From: an uncultured Prevotellaceae bacterium
GTDB taxonomy: Bacteria > Bacteroidota > Bacteroidia > Bacteroidales > Bacteroidaceae
Direction of reading: 5' to 3'
NCBI GenBank assembly: GCA_937915745.1
Contig: CALGGJ010000055.1
Span: forward strand, 1-14,283
DNA: 14,283 nt
Positions 1 through 5,877 of the stretch are shown here, one piece after another. The notes below the pieces were generated by a model that worked only from the letters and a program-made list of their open reading frames with translations, did not search any database and was not told the DNA's origin. The position numbers and the translations under genes are program-made. Each line of letters opens with the position of its first letter. Within the stretch, counting starts at the first letter, position 1.

Positions 1-16
1 TAAAACCACACAACCA

Positions 17-991
17 ATGAACACACAGACAATAGGTATCCTGACATCGGGCGGCGACGCACCAGGCATGAACGCCGCCATACGTGCCGTCACCCGTTCG
101 GCCATCTGCAACGGATTCAACGTGGCAGGTATCTACCGTGGTTTCGAAGGACTCATCAACGGCGAGATAGAACCCTTCACCACCGAAAGCGTCAGCAACA
201 TCATAAGCCGTGGAGGAACTATCCTGCGTACAGCACGCTCAACCGCATTCACAACTCCCGAAGGGCGACAGCGGGCCTACCGGCAAATGCAGTCACACCA
301 CATCGACCACTTGTGCGTCATCGGGGGTAACGGTTCGCTCACCGGTGCCAAGATATTTGCAGAAGAATACAGAGTTCCATGCATAGGGCTGCCGGGCACC
401 ATAGACAACGACCTCGATGGCACCGACTTCACAATCGGGTATGACACCACACTCAACACCATCATGCAGTGTGTGGATAAGATTCGCGACACAGCCACGA
501 GCCACGAACGCATATTCTTTGTCGAGGTGATGGGCCGCGATGCCGGATTCCTCGCGCAAAACAGCGCAATCGCCGCTGGAGCCGAAGCGGCCATCATACC
601 CGAAGAACAAACCGACTTCGACCAACTCGAACACTATGTAGGACGAGGAATCCGCAAAAGCAAGAACTCGAGCATCGTCATCGTGAGCGAAAGCCCCAAG
701 TGCGGAGCCATGCACTATGCCAAACGGATGAAAAAAGAATACGAAGGCTACGATGTGCGCGTGTCAATACTGGGACACCTGCAACGCGGAGGCTCCCCGT
801 CGGCACGCGACCGGATACTGGCCAGCCGTCTCGGGGTTGGTGCCATACAAGCCATCAAAGAGGGACAGCGCAATGTGATGATAGGGCTGCGCAACAACGA
901 AATCGTATATGTACCATTCTCACGGGCCATACAAGGCAAGAAACGCATGGACCCCGACCTCATGACCGTGCTCGACGAGCTGTCCATCTGA
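17..991 (+). CDS. pfkA: 6-phosphofructokinase (PfkA family)
   Basis: Phosphorylates fructose 6-phosphate to fructose 1,6-bisphosphate in cytoplasmic glycolysis. The 324 residues are close to the usual length of about 320 for the bacterial ATP-dependent form. Visible family motifs are the N-terminal nucleotide loop TSGGDAPGMNAAIRAV (10-25), PGTIDND (126-132) with the expected catalytic Asp130, HERI with Arg165, VMGRDAG (171-177), and GHLQRGGSPSARDR (253-266) with substrate-contacting His254 and Arg257. Gly106 sits where Gly marks ATP rather than PPi as donor (Gly104 in E. coli). One oddity: the usual GGDGS is GGNGS here, so Asn105 replaces the Asp (E. coli Asp103) that helps bind Mg-ATP. The ATG at 17 gives the family N-terminus directly. 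The next gene follows after 30 bases, so co-transcription is likely. The family is near certain; the phosphoryl donor is inferred. Confidence 0.95.
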   Translation: MNTQTIGILTSGGDAPGMNAAIRAVTRSAICNGFNVAGIYRGFEGLINGEIEPFTTESVSNIISRGGTILRTARSTAFTTPEGRQRAYRQMQSHHIDHLCVIGGNGSLTGAKIFAEEYRVPCIGLPGTIDNDLDGTDFTIGYDTTLNTIMQCVDKIRDTATSHERIFFVEVMGRDAGFLAQNSAIAAGAEAAIIPEEQTDFDQLEHYVGRGIRKSKNSSIVIVSESPKCGAMHYAKRMKKEYEGYDVRVSILGHLQRGGSPSARDRILASRLGVGAIQAIKEGQRNVMIGLRNNEIVYVPFSRAIQGKKRMDPDLMTVLDELSI

Positions 992-1021
992 TTACATACC
1001 ACGACCAATCCGCAACCATCC

Positions 1022-2068
1022 ATGCACACTCTACGCCTCCTCGCAGCCCTGCTGCTCCTGACAGGCACTCTCACAACCGGTGCGCAGAAACGCCACAATC
1101 AAACCAACCGCCCGCGCATCGGACTCGTACTCGGCGGGGGAGGTGCGAAAGGTGCTGCCGAAATAGGCGTACTGAAGGTTCTCGAAGAAGAAGGGATACC
1201 CATCGACTATATAGCCGGAACCAGCATCGGCTCAATTGTAGGCGGGCTCTACTCGGTGGGATATCGTGCTGCAGACCTCGATTCACTCTTCCGCCAGCAG
1301 GCATGGCTCGACCTGCTATCCGACCGTAAGAACGAACTCTCGGGCAGACTATACGAAGAAATCGACGGCGTGTCATACGTCTTCGGTTTCCCGATACTGC
1401 GCAAGAAAGTAAAACAAGAAGACCCCGAGGACTCCGAACACTCCGGTTATTCCGAAAATACCCCCGACCAACGGGCCCACACACCCACGGTCGGACTCAT
1501 ACACGGCGACAACATTACCGCCCTGCTCGACAGCATGACGGGCAATCGGGGTGATATTGACTTTAACCGCCTTCCGATACCATTCCGATGCGTTGCGGTC
1601 GATATCCGCAAGATGGAAGAAGTGGTGATAGACCATGGTCAGCTGGCGCTGGCCATGCGTGCAAGCATGGCAATACCGGGAGTATTCAAGCCGGTCGAGT
1701 CCGACAGCATGTTGCTTGTCGATGGGGGCTTGCTCAATAACCTGCCGGTAGATGTAACACGCAATATGGGAGCCGACATAGTGATAGCTATCGACCTCAC
1801 ACAAAACAAACGCGAGCCACGCGAAGACTACGACCGTGCCTCAGGCAATACCCTGCAACGCATCATCGGATGGCTGCGCTACCGCCCCGACCTCCGGAAA
1901 TACAACACCAACTGCAACGATGCCGACATATACATCAACCCCGACCTCGACGGATTTGACGCAGCAAGCTTCACATCAAAAAAAATGGCAACCATGATTG
2001 GGCGTGGCGAAGATGCCGCACGCAATGCACTGCCGCAGCTGAAAAAACTGAAGAAAAAGCTTGAATAG
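1022..2068 (+). CDS. Secreted patatin-like phospholipase
   Basis: A lipid acyl hydrolase of the patatin/RssA family, 348 residues. A hydrophobic N-terminus (about 3-20, ending TTGAQ) looks like a Sec signal peptide, so the enzyme probably acts in the periplasm. The oxyanion loop GGGGAKG is at 38-44, the nucleophile elbow GTSIG at 66-70 (Ser68) and the DGG motif at 234-236 (Asp234), so the Ser-Asp dyad is intact. Many Bacteroidetes and proteobacterial relatives (PlpD type) continue into a POTRA and outer-membrane barrel; this one stops soon after the patatin fold and ends in a lysine-rich tail (LKKLKKKLE). An acidic, low-complexity insertion at about 129-157 sits between core elements. It lies 30 bases after pfkA on the same strand, with no obvious metabolic link. 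The substrate cannot be told from sequence. Confidence 0.9.
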   Translation: MHTLRLLAALLLLTGTLTTGAQKRHNQTNRPRIGLVLGGGGAKGAAEIGVLKVLEEEGIPIDYIAGTSIGSIVGGLYSVGYRAADLDSLFRQQAWLDLLSDRKNELSGRLYEEIDGVSYVFGFPILRKKVKQEDPEDSEHSGYSENTPDQRAHTPTVGLIHGDNITALLDSMTGNRGDIDFNRLPIPFRCVAVDIRKMEEVVIDHGQLALAMRASMAIPGVFKPVESDSMLLVDGGLLNNLPVDVTRNMGADIVIAIDLTQNKREPREDYDRASGNTLQRIIGWLRYRPDLRKYNTNCNDADIYINPDLDGFDAASFTSKKMATMIGRGEDAARNALPQLKKLKKKLE

Positions 2069-2100
2069 ACACCCGCTGCCGCCAATAAGTGTCGATAGTC

Positions 2101-2132
2101 TATTGCCGTTTGCCATTTATTTCTTAACTTTG
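2101..2132 (+). promoter_or_regulatory. Bacteroidetes-type promoter of the thiamin operon
   Basis: The -7 box TAACTTTG (2125-2132) matches the Bacteroidetes consensus TAnnTTTG. An ATTG at 2102-2105 is 19 bases upstream and fits a -33 TTTG element with one mismatch. Transcription would start near 2138, just before the riboswitch. This is a motif match only. Confidence 0.6.
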
Positions 2133-2148
2133 CACCGAGTTTTTAACT

Positions 2149-2234
2149 AAAGGGGTGCTGGCTGCCCACACTGGGGCCACCGGCTGAGATTATACCCATA
2201 GACCTGATGCAGGTAATGCTGCCGTAGGGACGAT
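2149..2234 (+). promoter_or_regulatory. TPP riboswitch (THI element)
   Basis: Conserved blocks of the thiamin pyrophosphate aptamer occur in the right order. GGGGTGCTG (2152-2160) forms the 5' side of P2. CTGAGAT (2184-2190) is the pyrimidine-sensing core. ACCC (2194-2197) closes P2. ACCTGATGCAGGTAATGC (2202-2219) and CGTAGGGA (2223-2230) form the P4/P5 pyrophosphate-sensing half. The arm between 2157 and 2184 is enlarged and can form GCTGG/CCGGC plus an inner GCCC/GGGC hairpin, a common P3 variation. It precedes a TonB receptor and a PnuT permease, the classic Bacteroides THI-regulated arrangement. TPP binding should lower their expression. No U-run terminator is seen, so control at translation initiation is the likelier mechanism (inferred). 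Confidence 0.93.
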
Positions 2235-2264
2235 TACACACCATCTTCAACCCCTTTCCACCCT

Positions 2265-2283
2265 GTTTAATCTTTAGTTAAAC
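2265..2283 (+). promoter_or_regulatory. Hairpin before the receptor start, possible expression platform
   Basis: GTTTAA (2265-2270) and TTAAAC (2278-2283) form a 6-bp stem with a 7-base loop, 12 bases before the receptor ATG. The segment CTTTAGTTAAA (2272-2282) is also an exact 11-bp complement of TTTAACTAAAG (2142-2152) on the 5' edge of the riboswitch. It therefore has two mutually exclusive partners, as a riboswitch expression platform would need. The role is inferred. Confidence 0.45.
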
Positions 2284-2295
2284 CAAATATTCATT

Positions 2296-4659
2296 ATGTA
2301 CAAACAACTTTCAGTTGCCGCCGCTTTAGCCACACCCGTAATCCTGGCAGCACAAACCGAGAACGACTCACTACAACTCCAGAAACTGAACGAAGTGGTA
2401 GTGATGGGTGTACGTGTAAAGGCCGATGCGCCTTTTGCCGTAAGCAACATCAACCGTGAAACACTTGACAACTTCTCGCGTACCGGTCAGGAATTGCCAT
2501 TCCTGTTCTCGCGGACACCAGGCGTGCTGGCATGGAGCGAAAACGGAGTGGGGACAGGCACCACCTACATGCGGATACGCGGTGCGGGCGACAGCCGCAT
2601 CAACGTCACACTCGACGGTGTACCGCTCAACTCGCCCGAAGACCAATGTGTGTTTTGGGCCAATATGAACAGCTACGGAGCGCTGCTGGCCAATGCACAG
2701 ATACAACGGGGCGTAGGTACATCGACCAACGGCGACGGAGCTTTCGGCGGAACCATATCGCTCACAACCAGACTGCCTTCATTCACTCCAGGCTCAGAAA
2801 TCAGCTATTCATACGGTTCGTACAACACTTGCAACGCCAGGGTATCATTCTCCACAGGACTGCTTTTCAATCACATCCTGCTTGAAGGGGCATACCACCG
2901 CACCGAAACCGACGGGTTCCTACATGGGACAGACGGCCGGTCGGGCAGCTACCTTGGCGGTCTGACCTATATTAATTCTGACGAAAGCCTCGTCCTGAGA
3001 TATAAAAACATAGGCAACTACGAAACGACGGGCCAGGCATGGAACGGTGTAACTGCGGGAAACGACGACTACAGCATGAACTCATACGACGGCATACGCA
3101 CATACAATGATATGTATCGTGCAGGCCTCGGCCGCTTCAACAGCCTCTACGAGCAGTTCATACCCGACTGGCAGGGGGGGTACGAAACCAAACGCTACGA
3201 AATGACTGACGGTACGCTGTGGCCTCATACCACCGACAACTTCTGGCAGAACCACAACATACTGTCGGCGGCATGGCAGATCAACGACAACTGGAGCGCC
3301 ACAACGTCACTCCACTACACACACGGACATGGATACTACCGTGAGTTCAGATACAACAACAAACTGAAGAAATTCGGTCTGGCAAACTTCACCGATGCTG
3401 ACGGCAGCACGGTGAAGAAGGCTGACTTCATCCGCAAGAAAGGGCTGACACAAGACACCTACGGTATCGTCAGCAGCATCAACTATTCCGATGCGCGCTG
3501 GAACATCATCTCGGGCCTGTCGATGCAGGACTTCGAATCGGGTCACTACGGCTACCTGACCTACACCAGCAATCCTGCACTGGCCGAACTGATAGGTCTC
3601 GGGGTTCGGGGCGACTACCGGTACTACGACAGCAACGCGCAGAAGTCGGACGCCAATATCTATGTCAAGGCCACATACCACATCGCTCCAAGCCTCGATG
3701 CCTTTGCCGACCTCCAGTACCGCCACGTACACTATATGACCGACGGCATAAACGACAAGTTCTATGCCAACCCCGACGGGACGTACTCAAACCAGATACT
3801 CGACATCAACAAGAAATACGACTTCTTCAACCCCAAGGCAGGACTCTCGTACCACACGGGTGGTTTCAATGCCTACATAAGCTATGCCCTGAGCCACCGA
3901 GAGCCCGAACGCAACAACTTCACCGACAACGGGAACTACCCTGCACCACGTGCCGAGATGCTCCACGACCTCGAATCGGGGGCTGGTTATCAGGCGCAAA
4001 AATGGCAGGTGCAGGCAGGCCTGTACGCCATGCTATACGACAATCAGTTTGTACAGACAGGACAGCAGAGCGATATAGGCGAGAGCCTCACCACCAACAT
4101 ACATCGCTCATATCGCCTGGGAGCAGAGCTGAGCGCTGGCTGGAGTCCGCTCCGACACCTCAGCCTCGAAGGCAATGCAGCACTTTCAATCAACAAGATC
4201 AGAGATTTCGACGAAGTGGTAGAGACCTACGATGACAGTTGGAACGACCTCGGCCCTACCGTCGTAAGCTACAGCAAGCGGACACTCGCCTTCTCGCCGT
4301 CAGCCATCCTCAACGGATTCATCACCTTCAGTCGGGGAGGATTCCGAGCCGTCTGGAACACACGGTTTGTGAGCCGCCAATACATCGACAACACCCAAAA
4401 CCGCGACCGCAGCCTGCCTGCATACTCGACATCTGGACTCGATACGGCCTTCGAACTGAAGAAGGCATTCAGAAGCATAAAGTCAACCACGCTCACATTC
4501 AGCGTCAACAACATCTTCAACCGTCACTACGCCTCCAGTGCGTGGGTCTATAGTGCCATCGTGGGCAACGACTATCCCGAGTCGGGCCGCTACTATCAGA
4601 TAGGCTACATACCTATGGCCGGCACCACCGTGACGGGCAGCATCACACTGAAGTTCTGA
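2296..4659 (+). CDS. TonB-dependent outer-membrane receptor, predicted thiamin uptake
   Basis: Energised by TonB-ExbBD, this barrel imports a scarce ligand across the outer membrane. The ligand is inferred to be thiamin from the TPP riboswitch just upstream and the PnuT gene 15 bases downstream. The 787 residues begin with a signal peptide (cleavage expected after VILAA, about 19). A TonB-box-like NEVVVMGVRV follows (32-41), then a plug domain (about 42-160) with TPGV, YMRIRGAG and LDGVPLNSPED. The rest is alternating aromatic-rich beta-strand sequence ending in a terminal Phe (SITLKF), as expected for a 22-strand barrel. It lacks the N-terminal carboxypeptidase-like domain of SusC-type receptors. 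This receptor-permease pair corresponds to the predicted OMR1-PnuT system of Bacteroides described from comparative genomics. The fold is certain; the ligand rests on context. Confidence 0.92.
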   Translation: MYKQLSVAAALATPVILAAQTENDSLQLQKLNEVVVMGVRVKADAPFAVSNINRETLDNFSRTGQELPFLFSRTPGVLAWSENGVGTGTTYMRIRGAGDSRINVTLDGVPLNSPEDQCVFWANMNSYGALLANAQIQRGVGTSTNGDGAFGGTISLTTRLPSFTPGSEISYSYGSYNTCNARVSFSTGLLFNHILLEGAYHRTETDGFLHGTDGRSGSYLGGLTYINSDESLVLRYKNIGNYETTGQAWNGVTAGNDDYSMNSYDGIRTYNDMYRAGLGRFNSLYEQFIPDWQGGYETKRYEMTDGTLWPHTTDNFWQNHNILSAAWQINDNWSATTSLHYTHGHGYYREFRYNNKLKKFGLANFTDADGSTVKKADFIRKKGLTQDTYGIVSSINYSDARWNIISGLSMQDFESGHYGYLTYTSNPALAELIGLGVRGDYRYYDSNAQKSDANIYVKATYHIAPSLDAFADLQYRHVHYMTDGINDKFYANPDGTYSNQILDINKKYDFFNPKAGLSYHTGGFNAYISYALSHREPERNNFTDNGNYPAPRAEMLHDLESGAGYQAQKWQVQAGLYAMLYDNQFVQTGQQSDIGESLTTNIHRSYRLGAELSAGWSPLRHLSLEGNAALSINKIRDFDEVVETYDDSWNDLGPTVVSYSKRTLAFSPSAILNGFITFSRGGFRAVWNTRFVSRQYIDNTQNRDRSLPAYSTSGLDTAFELKKAFRSIKSTTLTFSVNNIFNRHYASSAWVYSAIVGNDYPESGRYYQIGYIPMAGTTVTGSITLKF

Positions 4660-4674
4660 CATCCCCCCCATGAT

Positions 4675-5259
4675 ATGACCGACTATATCACGTCACATCC
4701 GCTCGACAGCCTCGGCACCCTGCTCGGCTTTTTGTACCTCATCCTCGAGTTCCGCACCTCGGTCTGGATGTGGGTGGTGGGCTGTGTCATGCCCGCCATC
4801 TATATCGTAGTGCTCTACAAGGCCGGCATCTATGCCGACTGCGGCATGGAGGTCTATTATCTCCTTGCCGGCATCTACGGCCTCGTCATCTGGCTGCGGG
4901 GGAAGACTGAAAGCGGAGCCGTCGTGACCGTAAGCCATACCCCGCGGCAGCTGTGGCCCCGTCTGCTGCTCATCTTCATTATCCTCTACGTGGCCATAGC
5001 AGCCTTCCTGCGCGAGCTGACCGACAGCCGCGTGCCATACATCGACTCGTTCACCACCGCCCTCTCCGTCATCGCCATGTGGATGCTTTCGCGCAAATAT
5101 ATCGAGCAGTGGTGGGTGTGGCTCGTGGCAGACGCCTTCAGCTCCGGCCTCTACATCTACAAGGGCATCTACGGCCGCTCCGTCCTCTATGCCATCTACT
5201 CCCTCATGGCCATCTACGGCTGGTGGCGCTGGCAGAGGAAACTGAAACAACAGGCATAA
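4675..5259 (+). CDS. pnuT: PnuC/PnuT-family permease, predicted thiamin transporter
   Basis: An inner-membrane facilitator of the PnuC family, 194 residues with about seven hydrophobic segments. Family-like aromatic patches are seen: VYYLLAGIYGLVIW (about 60-73), a Trp-rich segment near YIEQWWVWLVADAFSSGLYIYKG, and the C-terminal YGWWRWQR. PnuC members carry nicotinamide riboside and PnuT members carry thiamin. The thiamin assignment comes from the riboswitch and receptor in the same operon, not from residues I can diagnose. It starts 15 bases after the receptor stop. An earlier ATG at 4670 is followed almost at once by TGA, so 4675 is the start. The gene that commonly follows, tnr3 (thiamin pyrophosphokinase), is missing here, so trapping of thiamin as TPP must rely on a gene elsewhere. 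Confidence 0.88.
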   Translation: MTDYITSHPLDSLGTLLGFLYLILEFRTSVWMWVVGCVMPAIYIVVLYKAGIYADCGMEVYYLLAGIYGLVIWLRGKTESGAVVTVSHTPRQLWPRLLLIFIILYVAIAAFLRELTDSRVPYIDSFTTALSVIAMWMLSRKYIEQWWVWLVADAFSSGLYIYKGIYGRSVLYAIYSLMAIYGWWRWQRKLKQQA

Positions 5260-5277
5260 TCATGGATGAACAAATTA

Positions 5278-5407
5278 ACAAAGCAACAAAGATACAAAGT
5301 GACAGAGATACAAAGCAACAAAGATACAAAGTGACAGAGATACAAAGTGACAAAGATACAAAGTGACAAAGATACAAAGTGACAAAGATACAAAGTGACA
5401 AAGCAAC
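5278..5407. repeat. Minisatellite, 16-bp unit, seven full copies
   Basis: Seven contiguous 16-base units with consensus GATACAAAGTGACAAA start at 5291, 5307, 5323, 5339, 5355, 5371 and 5387. Partial units flank them at 5278-5290 and 5403-5407. The last four units are identical; units 1 and 3 end GACAGA and unit 2 carries GCAACAAA. Each unit is itself two related 8-mers (GATACAAA and GTGACAAA). The period is not a multiple of three, and both strands read as low-complexity peptides, so it is most likely non-coding. It lies just after pnuT. Slippage makes its copy number likely to vary between strains. Confidence 0.93.
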
Positions 5408-5448
5408 ACTATGGAAAAACAAGTGATTGAAAATGCCCGGCCAGACCC

Positions 5449-5486
5449 TGTCATACCGACGGAGCGAAGCGAAGGAGTGTATCTGT
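5449..5486. repeat. Probable dispersed Bacteroidetes intergenic repeat
   Basis: The segment around TGTCATACCGACGGAGCG, continuing into AAGCGAAGGAG, resembles a short element found many times between genes in Bacteroidetes genomes (type TGTCATTCCGA with GGAGCGAAGCGAAGGA). It contains the imperfect palindrome CGGAGCGAAGCGAAGG. Only one copy is visible here, so its repeat nature comes from recall of the family rather than from the window. Confidence 0.45.
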
Positions 5487-5522
5487 TATGTAACTTATAA
5501 ATGGTGTGTTTCCTTGGCAAAA

Positions 5523-5554
5523 GTTGAATAATTATCTCTTAACCCTTACTTTTG
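5523..5554 (+). promoter_or_regulatory. Putative Bacteroidetes promoter (distal)
   Basis: The -7 box TACTTTTG (5547-5554) fits TAnnTTTG exactly. GTTG at 5523-5526 is 20 bases upstream as a -33 element with one mismatch. It would start a transcript near 5560 that runs through the second promoter and the structured leader toward the macroglobulin gene. Confidence 0.5.
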
Positions 5555-5604
5555 TTAAATAGGCTCCGCGGAAAGCAACAAAAGAGAGAACAACCGAAAA
5601 AAAA

Positions 5605-5635
5605 ATTGCAGTTCAGATTTTTTTGTGTAAATTTG
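5605..5635 (+). promoter_or_regulatory. Putative Bacteroidetes promoter of the structured RNA
   Basis: TAAATTTG (5628-5635) is an exact TAnnTTTG -7 box. ATTG at 5605-5608 is 19 bases upstream, near the consensus -33 TTTG and at the preferred spacing. The predicted start near 5641 coincides with the beginning of a strongly structured segment, which supports the site being real. Confidence 0.6.
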
Positions 5636-5640
5636 CATCG

Positions 5641-5785
5641 CTAACAAGAAAGGAGCCGACATCCGCGCCTTGGCCCTATAGCACGAAGTCCCACAACTTG
5701 GTGCGCCAAGAGGTGGGACTAGAGCATACAAGGCGTAGGCGCAAGGCAGCAAGCCCCAATCGAGTAGGCATCGGGAATTTCACAC
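5641..5785 (+). ncRNA. Candidate structured RNA, 6S-like long interrupted hairpin
   Basis: Directly after a good promoter, the segment folds by eye into one long arm. CGCCTTG (5666-5672) pairs with CAAGGCG (5729-5735). A large asymmetric bubble follows (5673-5686 opposite 5721-5728). Then come AGTCCCAC/GTGGGACT (5687-5694 with 5713-5720) and an apical hairpin CTTGG-TGCG-CCAAG (5697-5710). An outer, weaker closing stem is possible from GAAA and CCGA (5648-5659) with TCGG and TTTC (5771-5781). CAAGGC recurs at 5742-5747 and could replace the first 3' strand. A long hairpin with a central bubble is the shape of 6S RNA, and Bacteroidales carry 6S-like RNAs. I cannot confirm the class by sequence, and it could instead be the 5' leader of the macroglobulin gene. 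No clear terminator follows. Structure: fairly sure. Identity: open. Confidence 0.55.
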
Positions 5786-5814
5786 AAAGTCGAACATAAA
5801 AAAATGTATTACTT

Positions 5815-5877
5815 ATGGCTACAAAATCAACAGGCTTCTACGGACACAATATTATAAGGCATGAAACGGATGATTAA
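5815..5877 (+). CDS. Possible 20-codon leader ORF overlapping the next start
   Basis: ATG at 5815 opens a 20-codon frame (peptide beginning MATKSTGFYGHN) that ends with TAA at 5875-5877. It overlaps the first codons of the macroglobulin gene in another frame. The arrangement would allow translational coupling. There is no clear ribosome site and no family resemblance that I recognise, so it may be fortuitous. Confidence 0.2.
   Translation: MATKSTGFYGHNIIRHETDD

Noticed and set aside
2064..2104. Overlapping inverted repeats (AATAGAC/GTCTATT and GACAC/GTGTC) after the patatin stop as a terminator.
   Set aside because: The stems are short, mutually exclusive and not followed by a clear U-run, so a terminator call is not supported.
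5263..5366. Short plus-strand frame starting MDEQINKATKIQ after pnuT.
   Set aside because: It is almost wholly minisatellite sequence and ends inside the array; likely fortuitous.
5278..5407. The repeat array as a CRISPR.
   Set aside because: Units are contiguous 16-mers with no unique spacers and no cas genes nearby.
5204..5520. Minus-strand frames made of Leu/Cys/Phe/Val-rich repeats over the minisatellite.
   Set aside because: They are translations of the 16-bp repeat; the period is not a multiple of three, and no domain, start context or partner supports them.
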